Positions 32,286 through 40,710 are shown, counted from the first letter of the stretch. The stretch is 56,786 nt of DNA from Chloroflexota bacterium (GCA_014584575.1 JACTMP010000060.1:1-56786), one strand, 5' to 3'. Notes: a model not told the origin generated them from the letters alone. Numbers and translations are program-made.

Positions 32286-34256
32286 CTACCGGTTAGCGTT
32301 GGCGTTCATGTTGGCGTTGCGGGCGCTGTCGTTATATTGCGCCGGGTCGCGCATCCCGTTGGTGTGGCACCAGCCCGATTTGTGCCCCAGATTGTTAGCG
32401 CCGGATAGCTGCCCGGCCCATCGTTCGATGACACCGTCGTCCGGGTCGCTCAGGAACAGGTCAGATGCCAGATGGCAGTAATCATACCGCCACCACACAT
32501 TCTGGAAGGCGGTGGTGTGGTAATAAACGCGGCTGCGCGCCCAACCGGGGATGCCTGATAACCACAGAGAAGAGCCATCGTAAGTCAGATCGAAGTTTGT
32601 GCCACAGCCGGCGCCAAAAATTTGCCCCAAAACGGCCAGCAGTCCGGCCAGCGCCGTACCCTGGTACGGTGTGCCCACGCTTTGAATGAGCCGGTTGCCG
32701 CTGGAATAATCCAGCCCGCTCCAATAGTAGGTGTACAGGTGCAGCGAAGCCGCGCCGCCCTGGCTGTGGGCAATAGCGCCAAAGGAGCTAAAGTTGTTGC
32801 CATAGTTGCCAATCAGTTGGGCAAACTGGTTGTGGCTGCGGTTTTGGTTGTGGTCGGCAAAGACGGCGTATTGGCTGAATTGGGCGGTGGGCCAGACGCC
32901 GCCGGAACAGTAGCCATGAATGAGCATGACCACCCCCGAATTTTCTGGGGCCGCAGGCGTGGTGGGCGCCGGCCCCATCAGCATGTCATCAGTAATGGCG
33001 GCGACGGTCTGTTTCCCGCCGGTGTAATTCAGGCTGAGGGGTAGGGAGTTTAATTGGCTGAGGGGCACGGCCGTATCCACATCCTGCACACGCACATTTT
33101 TTAGCTGGTACGGGGGCCGTGTGTTAGCCAGTTCGAGCCAGCGGCTATCCAGAGTGAGCGGCAGGGTCAGGCGACTGCCACTTTGCTGTGGATTGACAAT
33201 GCCACTGAGCCAGACAACGGGCACGGCCGTACCTGCCCCATCCTGCCCCCACACTTCCGCCGAAACCAATACCTGATTCACCTCTTTCGCCAGGGCATTG
33301 GCGGGAATGTTTAGCTGGATACGGCCGTCGCCCAATGCCCGGCTGCGTACCGGTCGGTCGGCCAGGGCCAGCGTAGGCGCGTGGATGGGGAAGACATGTT
33401 CGCTGGTGCGGATGAAGGCACGGCCGTCCGGTGCGGTGCCGGTGGCCGTGATTTGGGCAGTGACATGGCCGGGTGTGTCGGCGGTGAATGTTGCCCCCCA
33501 AACGCCGTCGTTGGCCGCGCCGTCCTGGTGTTGGCCATCGTCAGACAGGGGAAGGGTGAGTTCACGGCCGTCGGCCATTGTCAGGCGCATGGTGGCGCTG
33601 CTGATGCTGCCGGGCAGCGCTTCTGTGCCGGATTCGCCGGTCAGTCGGGTGGTCAGACCTATCTCCTGGCCAACCAGCAGGTTGTAGGTGGTCAGATGGC
33701 TGTACAACCTGTAGGGGCTGTCGCCGGAGATAACCAGATAACCGGCCACGCCGCTCTTTTGCGGGGTGACGCTGGCGCTGACCTGCACCGTCCAGAGACC
33801 GGTGGGTGGCGCGATGAAGGTGTAGACATCAGCGGGGTATTGGCTGTTGCCGATGCCCAGAGAAGTGGCCTGGTGGCTGACGCCCGCGGTGTTGCCGTCC
33901 AACGCCAGCAGGCTGCTGCCGGGGGGCTGCACGGCCAACTGCCAGCCGGTGGCGGGGGTGAGCAGCATGAGGGAGAGTTGGGTACGGCCGTCAACCGGCA
34001 ATACATCTGCCCATGCCCATGTGCCGTCTTTGGCCTGGCTCAATTCGATGGGGATCAGGGCCGCCTGGGAGCGGATGCCGTTGGCCGCCGGGTCCGGTAG
34101 CTGCTGTTGCGCCATGTCGGCCGGTGGGGCGGCAATCTGTTTGGTGGGTGGGCTGCTGGCGGGGGTGGTTGGCAGGGTGTTAGCGGCTGACAGGGAACCG
34201 GCAGCCAACAATAAACCGACCAACAATAGACCGATGAGTAAAACCTTGTGCTTCAT
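32286..34256 (-). CDS. exported choice-of-anchor X/lipase-like alpha/beta-hydrolase
   Basis: 656 aa. Signal peptide at 1-24 (VLLIGLLLVGLLLAAGS). Residues 60-385 are beta-rich Ig-like modules with LTLPLSDDGQHQDGAANDGV and WGATFTADTPGHVTAQITAT, the pattern of the choice-of-anchor X region. Residues 430-640 form an alpha/beta-hydrolase with VVMLIHGYCSGGVW and nucleophile elbow GAIAHSQGGAASLHLYTYYW, then SVGTPYQGTALAGLL as in lipase/PGAP1-like enzymes. The ending is Asn/Ala-rich (NANMNANANR). Six ACGGCCGT palindromes. Probably a secreted esterase or lipase; substrate unknown. Confidence 0.88.
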   Translation of the reverse strand: MKHKVLLIGLLLVGLLLAAGSLSAANTLPTTPASSPPTKQIAAPPADMAQQQLPDPAANGIRSQAALIPIELSQAKDGTWAWADVLPVDGRTQLSLMLLTPATGWQLAVQPPGSSLLALDGNTAGVSHQATSLGIGNSQYPADVYTFIAPPTGLWTVQVSASVTPQKSGVAGYLVISGDSPYRLYSHLTTYNLLVGQEIGLTTRLTGESGTEALPGSISSATMRLTMADGRELTLPLSDDGQHQDGAANDGVWGATFTADTPGHVTAQITATGTAPDGRAFIRTSEHVFPIHAPTLALADRPVRSRALGDGRIQLNIPANALAKEVNQVLVSAEVWGQDGAGTAVPVVWLSGIVNPQQSGSRLTLPLTLDSRWLELANTRPPYQLKNVRVQDVDTAVPLSQLNSLPLSLNYTGGKQTVAAITDDMLMGPAPTTPAAPENSGVVMLIHGYCSGGVWPTAQFSQYAVFADHNQNRSHNQFAQLIGNYGNNFSSFGAIAHSQGGAASLHLYTYYWSGLDYSSGNRLIQSVGTPYQGTALAGLLAVLGQIFGAGCGTNFDLTYDGSSLWLSGIPGWARSRVYYHTTAFQNVWWRYDYCHLASDLFLSDPDDGVIERWAGQLSGANNLGHKSGWCHTNGMRDPAQYNDSARNANMNANANR

Positions 34257-34403
34257 GGGAACCTCCTGATTGAAATTGGGTTGTGATTAAGCTGGCCAAC
34301 AGGCCAGGTGAAAACACATACAGGAAGAGCTTAATTTAATTGTGTACCGCTACAGGTGGGCTATCCGGGCAAAGTATAACGCCGGGTGAGGAAATGACAA
34401 AAC

Positions 34404-34538
34404 GGGCAAGTGGCAAGTAGCAGGTCGCAAGTGGCAGGTGGCAGGTAATCAGGAGTCTCTAGCTATACTGGCAACGGTCATAATCTGACATTTTTGTCAC
34501 CTTGTCAGATGTCACCTTGTCACCTTGTCAGGTATAGT
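34404..34538. repeat. AAGTGGCA and TTGTCACC word repeats
   Basis: The 255-bp gap between the lipase-like gene and the mannosyltransferase holds AAGTGGC/AAGTAGC/AGGTCGC/AAGTGGC/AGGTGGC words (34409-34446) and a TTGTCACC/TTGTCAGA block (34477-34538). The second block shares its word order with 20181-20236. The mannosyltransferase stop (34512-34514) is inside it. Confidence 0.75.
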
Positions 34539-35708
34539 TAGTTCGGTGAGGGCGTTGTCGTAGCGGGGGGCAACGGCCGTCCAACCAAAAGGTGTCACGG
34601 CCGTACTCAATTCCCCCGCTAGCTTTCTGGCCTCTTCCGCATGAGTCAGCGCCCAAATGAGCCGTTTTACCAGTTCATCCTGTGTGTGGTAGAGGCAATC
34701 GGCGTGGAATGTCGCGGGGATGAGTTCCGGGTAGCTGAGGCGGTGTGGCAGCAGGGGGAAGGTGTGGCAGTAAATGGCTTCCAGGACGCTGATGCCAAAA
34801 AATTCGTGGTGGGCGGTAGAAATGACCACATCCGCCTGCCAGAGCAGCCGCCGGTACGTCGCAAAATCGGCATGACCGACGTGAATGAGTTGGTCGGTGA
34901 ATTGGGTGAGGGCGGTATCGAAGGCGGACGGCCGTTGGCCATATTGCTGCCCACACAACGCCAACCGGAATGGAATGCCCGCCGCTGCCACCTCTGCCAG
35001 CGCCGCAAAAAACGCTTCGGGGTTTTTGTCATACTCCCACCGTTGGTTCCACAGGATAAGAGGAGATTGGGAGATTGGCGATGGTCGGTTGGCAGCCAAC
35101 CGCGACACCACGAGATTAGGAGATTGAGCCAATCTCTCAATCTCCCAATCTCCTAATCTCCCCAAATCCACCCCCACCGGCATCACCCGGCTCTTTTTTC
35201 GCAAACCAGCCACCGTGCCCAATTCGTTGTATTCGGGAAAATGTTTAAGGAAGGGGGTTACGGCCGTGAACCAGCTATCCATATGAAACTGCGAATTAAA
35301 CCAGACCGCATCCGCCGCCAGCATCGAAGCGTAGTTGATAAACGCATAATGGTAATCCCGCTCCCCCAACTGCCGCCGCATCGGGCCGGTCGTGCCATCC
35401 TCCGGCAGCGGATACGTCAATTGGTTTTCGTGCATGTACAAAACCAGCGGAATCTCATGCGTCCGGTCGCGGGTGAGCACCAGAAAGGTGGTCACATCTA
35501 GCATATCCGTCGCTAACAACACGTCAGACCGTAGTTTCTGTTCTCTGAAGCGGCGGGCCAGCGTCACGGCTCCGCCGTGCATGCGCCACTTCCAGAAACG
35601 GTCCGGCAGCGTCAGCAGTGACACCTCATGCTGGCTGTGCTGTTGGTAGCCCACTGCCCACGCCGCATGGCTGCCGCCGTGATAAGGGGAGAGGAGGAGA
35701 AGTTTCAT
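34512..35708 (-). CDS. tRNA-queuosine alpha-mannosyltransferase-like glycosyltransferase (QTMAN/GTDC1 family)
   Basis: About 398 aa from the ATG at 35708 (MKLLLLSPYHGGSH). The N-terminal LSPYHGGSHAAWAVGYQQHS, SLLTLPDRFWKWRMHGGAVT and LYMHENQLTYPLP are typical of the DUF3524/QTMAN family. The GT-B C-terminal half has PLILWNQRWEYDKNPEAFF and ISTAHHEFFGISVLEAIYC. Homologues add mannose to queuosine in tRNA-Asp or are annotated simply as glycosyltransferases. About 34 residues (183-216) between MPVGVDL and PLILWNQRW are encoded by a word repeat and have no place in the family. The start is next to another word repeat (35711-35800). Confidence 0.86.
   Translation of the reverse strand: MKLLLLSPYHGGSHAAWAVGYQQHSQHEVSLLTLPDRFWKWRMHGGAVTLARRFREQKLRSDVLLATDMLDVTTFLVLTRDRTHEIPLVLYMHENQLTYPLPEDGTTGPMRRQLGERDYHYAFINYASMLAADAVWFNSQFHMDSWFTAVTPFLKHFPEYNELGTVAGLRKKSRVMPVGVDLGRLGDWEIERLAQSPNLVVSRLAANRPSPISQSPLILWNQRWEYDKNPEAFFAALAEVAAAGIPFRLALCGQQYGQRPSAFDTALTQFTDQLIHVGHADFATYRRLLWQADVVISTAHHEFFGISVLEAIYCHTFPLLPHRLSYPELIPATFHADCLYHTQDELVKRLIWALTHAEEARKLAGELSTAVTPFGWTAVAPRYDNALTELTIPDKVTR
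35058..35160. repeat. GAGATTGG inverted word repeat inside the glycosyltransferase gene
   Basis: GGAGATTGGGAGATTGGCGA at the left, GAGATTAGGAGATTGAG in the middle, and complementary CAATCTCTCAATCTCCCAAT / CTCCTAATCTCC at the right. Same vocabulary as 11411-11483. Translated in frame as LGDWEIERLAQSPN and SPISQSP. Confidence 0.88.
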
Positions 35709-35710
35709 AT

Positions 35711-35800
35711 GTGTCAGGCGGTCAAGTGTCAAGTGTCAGGTGTCAGGTGTCAAGTAATCGGGAAAAGCCAATACATGATACTTGACACGTGTTCACTTGA
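35711..35800. repeat. AAGTGTCA/AGGTGTCA word repeat
   Basis: TGTGTCAGG, GGTCAAG, TGTCAAG, TGTCAGG x2, TGTCAAG, then the reverse TACTTGACACGTGTTCACTT. Imperfect dyad between the divergent mannosyltransferase and iscX genes. Confidence 0.75.
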
Positions 35801-35860
35801 AACGTTGATGCCGTTTGTGAAAAAAATCATCAATCATTCGCCGCTTCGGGCAGTATGTAA

Positions 35861-35866
35861 TATACT
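35861..35866 (+). promoter_or_regulatory. possible -10 for the iscX-nuo operon
   Basis: TATACT at 35861-35866, about 33 bp before the preferred iscX start (GTG 35899). The -35 is weak (TTCGCC around 35837-35842). Its position argues against the TTG at 35866 as the translation start. Confidence 0.4.
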
Positions 35867-35898
35867 TGGGACACCTGAATTTTAGCAAAAGAGCGCCT

Positions 35899-36156
35899 GT
35901 GTTCAGACCGGAATTCAGGCAGAGACAACCCGACGTGGACGGCCGTACTCCTGAACTGTATTGGGATTCCACCTACGCCATTTGTGTGGCCCTGATGGAA
36001 CAGTATCCCCACAAAAGCCCCGTAGACGTGGGGCTGGCCGAACTGGTAGAACTCATAATCACTCTGCCCGGTTTTGACGACGACCCTGATATGTACACCG
36101 AGCGCATTTTGCTAGACATACAAAATGTTTGGTACGAGGAGGCTGCTAACCAATGA
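35899..36156 (+). CDS. iscX: Fe-S assembly protein IscX
   Basis: 85 aa from the GTG at 35899; a TTG at 35866 would give 96. The core ELYWDSTYAICVALMEQYP, LPGFDDDPDMYTERILLDI and QNVWYEEA match IscX closely, including the acidic DDDP segment and the terminal W-x-E used to contact the cysteine desulfurase. An N-terminal extension of about 20 residues is unusual. Its stop overlaps the nuoB start by 4 nt (ATGA), so it is translationally coupled to complex I rather than to an isc operon. Probably regulates Fe-S supply for NuoB/NuoI. Confidence 0.85.
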   Translation: MFRPEFRQRQPDVDGRTPELYWDSTYAICVALMEQYPHKSPVDVGLAELVELIITLPGFDDDPDMYTERILLDIQNVWYEEAANQ

Positions 36157-36839
36157 CAAAGCAGATAGGCGTAGATTCACCGGACATGGCTGTCCCGGAA
36201 GAGTTGCAGAATAATGTGTGGATTACCAGCATCGCCAAAATTCTAGACCCTGTTTACAACTGGGGCCGCCGTAACTCTGTCTGGCCCATGGTTTTTGGCC
36301 TGGCTTGCTGTGCGATTGAGATGATTTGCACGGCCGCCAGCCGCTATGACCTGGCCCGGTTTGGCATGGAAGTATTCCGGGCCACACCCCGCCAGTCTGA
36401 TCTGATGATCGTCTCAGGTACGGTGACGAAGAAAATGGTACCCACCATTGTTCGCCTGTATAACCAGATGCCCGAACCGCGTTACGTGCTGGCTATGGGC
36501 GCCTGTGCTTCCGGTGGTGGCCCGTTCAAAGAAGGGTACACGGTAGTAGACGGCATTGATAAGTTCCTGCCGGTGGATGTGTATGTGCCCGGCTGCCCGC
36601 CTACGCCACAGGCTTTGATCAACGGCCTGATTGCCCTACAAGAGAAAATTGATCAGCAATCTATTGCCACCGTGCCCTGGTATGGCAAGGGCGATCCAAC
36701 GGCCGATGGTGTGGTGCCCATTCCGGTACTTGGCCCTGATCTGGTGGATTTGCGCCAATTAGACATTATTCGGCAGCAGGCGACAAAGGTGGAAGCAACG
36801 GCCGTTGCCGAACCGGAAACTGAAGCAACGTCTGAGTAA
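36153..36839 (+). CDS. nuoB: NADH-quinone oxidoreductase subunit B
   Basis: 228 aa. Ligands of cluster N2: C52-C53 (FGLACCAIEM), C118 (AMGACASGGG) and C148 (YVPGCPPTPQ). The C-terminal tail from about 190 is poorly conserved and acidic. Peripheral arm of complex I, next to the quinone site. Starts inside the end of iscX (ATGA) and precedes the nuoCD fusion by 17 bp. Confidence 0.96.
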   Translation: MTKQIGVDSPDMAVPEELQNNVWITSIAKILDPVYNWGRRNSVWPMVFGLACCAIEMICTAASRYDLARFGMEVFRATPRQSDLMIVSGTVTKKMVPTIVRLYNQMPEPRYVLAMGACASGGGPFKEGYTVVDGIDKFLPVDVYVPGCPPTPQALINGLIALQEKIDQQSIATVPWYGKGDPTADGVVPIPVLGPDLVDLRQLDIIRQQATKVEATAVAEPETEATSE

Positions 36840-36856
36840 CCCTGGAAGAAATCCCC

Positions 36857-38698
36857 ATGAATGAACTGATTTTAGATGCACCCGAACCGCAAGATGAAGA
36901 GATGATGGAGGTAGGCACGGCCGTGTCCGATGACCCTGTAGCCCGCGCCGCCGCCCTGCTCAAAGAGCGTTTCCCCGATGCCGTTAGCGATGACCCTCGT
37001 GAAGGGTACAGTGGATTGATGGTTGACGCGGACAAACTGGTGGAAGTAGCCACCGCTTTGCGCGACGACTTTGGTTTCAACTACCTCAGCAGTGTCACCG
37101 GCGTTGACCTGTTCAGCGAAAACAAACTGGAAGCCGTTTACCACACCTACAGCCTGGATCAGGGCGGCGACGCCCTGGTGCTGCACGTGCAGGTAGACCG
37201 GGACAACCCCAGCATCCCCTCCCTTGTCCCCGTCTGGCCCGGCGCCGATTTTCAAGAGCGGGAAGCGTGGGATTTGATCGGAATTCATTTTGAGGGACAC
37301 CCCGACCTGCGCCGCATTCTCACCTGGGACGGTTTCCAGGGTCATCCGCTGCGCAAAGATTGGAAAGAGGCTTTCTTCGAAGAAGAAAAGAAGCCGTTTG
37401 GCAGCCGTTGGCCGGATGGCGGCGTTTTCCGCGCCGAAGAACGTAACCCCTATGGCAAAAACGTGCAGTATCCGGCCGGCTGGCAGCCCACCGGCAACGA
37501 ATATGACGTAGAAACGGATATGTACCTGCCCGGCGAAACGCATGTGGTAGACCCCGGCACAGGTATCAAAACCGACCAGGTGACGGTAAACATCGGCCCG
37601 CAGCATCCCTCCACACACGGCGTGTTCCGCATGGTGGTGGTGCTGGATGGGGAGACGGTGGTGGATTTGAAGCCGGTGATGGGCTATCTGCACCGCAATC
37701 ACGAAAAAATCGGCGAGCGCAACACTTTCATTCAGAACCTCCCTTACACCGACCGTCTCGATTATCTCTCCTCCATGAGCAACAATCACGGCTATGTACT
37801 GGCGGTGGAAAAGCTGTTTGGCATGGAGGTGACGGAGCGGGCCGAGTGGCTGCGCATTCTCATGGTGGAACTGACCCGCATTTGTAACCACCTGTGGGCG
37901 TTGGGCTTCCTGCTCAATGATCTGGGCGCGCTGCAAACGCCCATGCTCTATTTTTATCTGGAACGGGAATTGATCCTGGACTTCTTTGAAGCTACCGCCG
38001 GTTCGCGGATGATGTGTAACTACATGCGCTTTGGTGGTGTGGCCTACGATTTGCCGGACGATGTGCGCGGTACACCCACCATGCAGTTTTTGGAAGAGTT
38101 GATTTATGGCAATCTTCCCCGTGTGTTAGACCAGGGCGACCAGTTGATGACGGGTAATGAGATTGTGCGCTCACGCAGTATTGGCGTAGGTGTGTTGTCG
38201 CGGGAAGATGCTATTGCCTACAGTACGGCCGGGCCGGTACTGCGCGCCAGCGGGGTGCAATATGACGTGCGCCGCGCCAATCCCTATTCCTTTTACCCGC
38301 AGCTCGATTTTGACATTCCGGTGCGTTTTAATGGCGACGTGATGGACCGATACGACATTCGTATGGAGGAGATGCGGCAGAGTTTGCGCATTTTGCAGCA
38401 GGTGTTACCGCACGTTAAGGCGACGGCCGGGCAGAAGATTAACAGTGATAAACCGCAATATGCGTTGCGGGCGCCGCGAGCGGGGGAGGCTTATGGCCGT
38501 GTGGAAAACCCCAAAGGTGAACTCGGCTACTACATCACCGCCCGCCGCCGCGAGGGCAACCCCGACCGCTACCATGTGCGCGCCCCCTCCTTCATCAACC
38601 TGACCCCCCTGGGCAAAATGTGCCAGGGGCACAAGGTGGCGGATATTGTGGTGATTTTGGGCAGTATTGATATTGTATTAGGTGAAGTAGACCGCTAA
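36857..38698 (+). CDS. nuoCD: NADH-quinone oxidoreductase subunits C and D, fused
   Basis: 613 aa. Residues 1-210 are NuoC (SSVTGVDLFSENKLEAVYH, WPGADFQEREAWDLIGIHF, EGHPDLRRILTWDGFQGHPL). Residues 235-613 are NuoD (VNIGPQHPSTHGVFRM, GYLHRNHEKIGERNTF, YTDRLDYLSSMSNNHGY, and at the end PSFINLTPLGKMC). The fusion resembles the E. coli arrangement. Only one ACGGCCGT copy is present, near the N-terminus. The stop codon sits in a perfect hairpin (38684-38710). Confidence 0.96.
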   Translation: MNELILDAPEPQDEEMMEVGTAVSDDPVARAAALLKERFPDAVSDDPREGYSGLMVDADKLVEVATALRDDFGFNYLSSVTGVDLFSENKLEAVYHTYSLDQGGDALVLHVQVDRDNPSIPSLVPVWPGADFQEREAWDLIGIHFEGHPDLRRILTWDGFQGHPLRKDWKEAFFEEEKKPFGSRWPDGGVFRAEERNPYGKNVQYPAGWQPTGNEYDVETDMYLPGETHVVDPGTGIKTDQVTVNIGPQHPSTHGVFRMVVVLDGETVVDLKPVMGYLHRNHEKIGERNTFIQNLPYTDRLDYLSSMSNNHGYVLAVEKLFGMEVTERAEWLRILMVELTRICNHLWALGFLLNDLGALQTPMLYFYLERELILDFFEATAGSRMMCNYMRFGGVAYDLPDDVRGTPTMQFLEELIYGNLPRVLDQGDQLMTGNEIVRSRSIGVGVLSREDAIAYSTAGPVLRASGVQYDVRRANPYSFYPQLDFDIPVRFNGDVMDRYDIRMEEMRQSLRILQQVLPHVKATAGQKINSDKPQYALRAPRAGEAYGRVENPKGELGYYITARRREGNPDRYHVRAPSFINLTPLGKMCQGHKVADIVVILGSIDIVLGEVDR

Positions 38699-38710
38699 GC
38701 GGTCTACTTC
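38684..38710 (+). promoter_or_regulatory. hairpin over the nuoCD stop codon
   Basis: GAAGTAGACCGCT (38684-38696) pairs with AGCGGTCTACTTC (38698-38710) around a single A, so effectively a 4-5 nt loop. The nuoCD TAA is at the tip. It ends 12 bp before the nuoI ATG, just before its GGAG. It may set the nuoD:nuoI ratio through RNA stability or partial termination (no U run). Confidence 0.6.
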
Positions 38711-38722
38711 TCTGGAGAAACT

Positions 38723-39415
38723 ATGTACGGAACTGGCATTCTTAAAGGCATGGCCGTGGTCATGAAACATTTTGTGGATTCGTACCTGGATGACTTTTAC
38801 TGGGCGGCGCGGGGCGGCCGTTACTACAACGATGAGGCCCTGCAAGTGCGCCAGGGGGTGAAGGGACGCGGCGTGAAAACGGTTTTTTACCCGGAAGAAA
38901 AGCTGGATGTGCCGGAACGTTTCCGCTTTGTGCCGTTTCTGATCACGGACGACCCGCCGCCAGGGCAGAAGTGGGGCAAAGACTGGTGTACATCGTGCGG
39001 CATTTGCGCCAAAGTGTGCCCGCCGCAGTGCATCTGGATTGAACGAGGCAAACAGCCGAACGGCCGTCCCAAACCCGAACCGAACGCCTTCTTCATTGAC
39101 ATTGACATCTGCATGAACTGTGGTTTCTGCATGGAGTTTTGCCCGTTTGATGCCATCAAGCTGGATCATGACTACGAACTCGCCAGCTACAACCGCACCA
39201 CCGCCCACATTCACGACAAAGAGCGGCTGAGCAAACCGCTGAGCTACTGGCGCGAGATCGCCCCCAAGAAAGCGGCAGCCGAAGAAGCGGCGCGCAACTT
39301 TGTGGAAGAAGCCAAAGCCAAAAAGAAGGCCCGGCAGGCGGGTGATGGTGAACCCGACCTAACGTTGGCGGATGAACATGCCCGCCAACTGATGTATCGT
39401 GGTGACACGTATTAG
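38723..39415 (+). CDS. nuoI: NADH-quinone oxidoreductase subunit I (2x[4Fe-4S])
   Basis: 230 aa. Two ferredoxin motifs: C89-x2-C92-x2-C95-x3-C99-P and C130-x2-C133-x2-C136-x3-C140-P, ligands of N6a/N6b. Typical N-terminus MAVVMKHFVDSYLDD; the C-terminal 70 residues are a charged tail (AEEAARNFVEEAKAKKKAR). GGAG 5 nt before the ATG. Last gene of iscX-nuoB-nuoCD-nuoI. No nuoA, H or J-N follows, so membrane subunits must be encoded elsewhere. Confidence 0.94.
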   Translation: MYGTGILKGMAVVMKHFVDSYLDDFYWAARGGRYYNDEALQVRQGVKGRGVKTVFYPEEKLDVPERFRFVPFLITDDPPPGQKWGKDWCTSCGICAKVCPPQCIWIERGKQPNGRPKPEPNAFFIDIDICMNCGFCMEFCPFDAIKLDHDYELASYNRTTAHIHDKERLSKPLSYWREIAPKKAAAEEAARNFVEEAKAKKKARQAGDGEPDLTLADEHARQLMYRGDTY

Positions 39416-39453
39416 CCATCAACTTATCTCCGCCCGAATTTAATTTTAATGGT

Positions 39454-39538
39454 TATAATTGCGTATGGCTTTGCGGCCATGCGCAATTTGTTTATATAGG
39501 CGAAGACCCTAAGGGTTTTCTGAAAACCCTTAAGGTCT
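39454..39538 (+). promoter_or_regulatory. possible promoter and CTG-loop hairpin before mrp
   Basis: The 136-bp gap after nuoI holds TATAAT (39454-39459), a perfect -10 with no clear -35, and a hairpin AGACCCTAAGGGTTTT, CTG, AAAACCCTTAAGGTCT (39504-39538) with one mismatch in 16 bp. The hairpin ends 13 bp before the mrp ATG and would sit in the mRNA leader. Confidence 0.55.
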
Positions 39539-39551
39539 GAAGAGACAATCA

Positions 39552-40619
39552 ATGTTTGGAAACAAAAACAACCAGATTACCCCCGAAGCGGTACAGGCCG
39601 CTTTGTCTACTGTGATTGAACCAGAACTGCACCGGGACTTGGTCTCGCTCAATATGATTCGGAATTTGCAGGTGAACGGCCGTGACATCTCCTTCACCAT
39701 CATGCTCACCACCCCCGCCTGCCCGCTCAAGGGCAAAATGGAAGCGGACTCACGGGCCGCGCTGGCGAAACTGCCGGATGTCGGCAAGATCACCATCAAC
39801 TGGGACGCCAATGTGCCCACCAGCGCCCGCCAAAACCGGGAACTGGGCCAGAATTTCCGCAATGTCATCGCCGTTTCCAGCGGCAAAGGGGGCGTGGGCA
39901 AATCTACCATCGCCGTCAACCTGGCCATTGCCCTGGCCGAAGAAGGGGCGCGGGTGGGGCTGCTGGACGCCGACATTCTTGGCCCCAATGTGCCCATGAT
40001 GATGGGCGTCAATCAACTGCCGCCGGTCAAAGATCGGCAAATGATTCCGGCTGAAAAGTATGGGGTGCGCTTCATTTCCATGGCGTTTTTGGTGCGGCCA
40101 GATCAGCCGCTCATCTGGCGCGGCCCCATGTTGCACAGCGCCATCAGCCAGCTTTTGGCGGACGTGGCCTGGGGTGAACTGGATTACCTGATTGTAGACT
40201 TGCCGCCGGGCACGGGCGACGCCCAATTGACGCTGGCGCAGGTACTCCCGCCGACGGGGGTGATTATCGTGACACAGCCGATGCAGGTAGCGGCAGCCGA
40301 TGCGTTGCGCGGCATGAAGATGTTTGAAAAGCTGGACGTGCCTACGATTGGCATTGTGGAAAATATGAGCGGCGAGATTTTTGGTACAGGTGCAGGTGAG
40401 CAACTGGCGGCCGATTATGACGTGGAATTTCTCGGTTCGGTGCCGATGGATGCCAATATCCGCATTGGCGGCGACACGGGCCAGCCGGTGGTGGTGGCGT
40501 ATCCTGATTCGGCGGCGGCCTTTGCCTTGCGCCAGATTGCGCGCACGGTAGCGGCACGGATTAGCGTGTTGTCGTTGGCCAATCAGGCGAATTTTATTCC
40601 GATTCAGATGGTTGGTTGA
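39552..40619 (+). CDS. Mrp/NBP35-type P-loop ATPase (Fe-S carrier family), lacking CxxC
   Basis: 355 aa. N-terminal MIP18/DUF59-like domain (EAVQAALSTVIEPELHRDLV, ISFTIMLTTPACPLKG). Deviant Walker A SSGKGGVGKSTIAVNLA (about 115-131), Walker A' LLDADILGPNVP, and switch II LDYLIVDLPPGTGDAQLTL. In most Mrp/ApbC proteins GIVENMS is followed by a CP-x-C-G cluster-binding segment, but here it runs straight into GEIFGTGAGEQLAADY. So the usual cluster Cys pair is missing. It may still act as an ATPase partner in complex I or Fe-S maturation, as its position after nuoI suggests. Confidence 0.9.
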   Translation: MFGNKNNQITPEAVQAALSTVIEPELHRDLVSLNMIRNLQVNGRDISFTIMLTTPACPLKGKMEADSRAALAKLPDVGKITINWDANVPTSARQNRELGQNFRNVIAVSSGKGGVGKSTIAVNLAIALAEEGARVGLLDADILGPNVPMMMGVNQLPPVKDRQMIPAEKYGVRFISMAFLVRPDQPLIWRGPMLHSAISQLLADVAWGELDYLIVDLPPGTGDAQLTLAQVLPPTGVIIVTQPMQVAAADALRGMKMFEKLDVPTIGIVENMSGEIFGTGAGEQLAADYDVEFLGSVPMDANIRIGGDTGQPVVVAYPDSAAAFALRQIARTVAARISVLSLANQANFIPIQMVG

Positions 40620-40630
40620 AGTAGTGATCG

Positions 40631-40680
40631 GGCCGGTCTTCCAGACCGTGCCCGGTGTGGCTCGGTCTGGAAGACCGGCC
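40631..40680. repeat. perfect 18-bp hairpin between mrp and PSP1 genes
   Basis: GGCCGGTCTTCCAGACCG (40631-40648), 14-nt loop, CGGTCTGGAAGACCGGCC (40663-40680). Each arm also contains GGTCTTCCAGACC, itself nearly palindromic. No T run follows, so a structural repeat or processing site is more likely than a terminator. Confidence 0.75.
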
Positions 40681-40710
40681 ACAGCGAGTAAGTAGTTTGG
40701 AGCTAAACGT

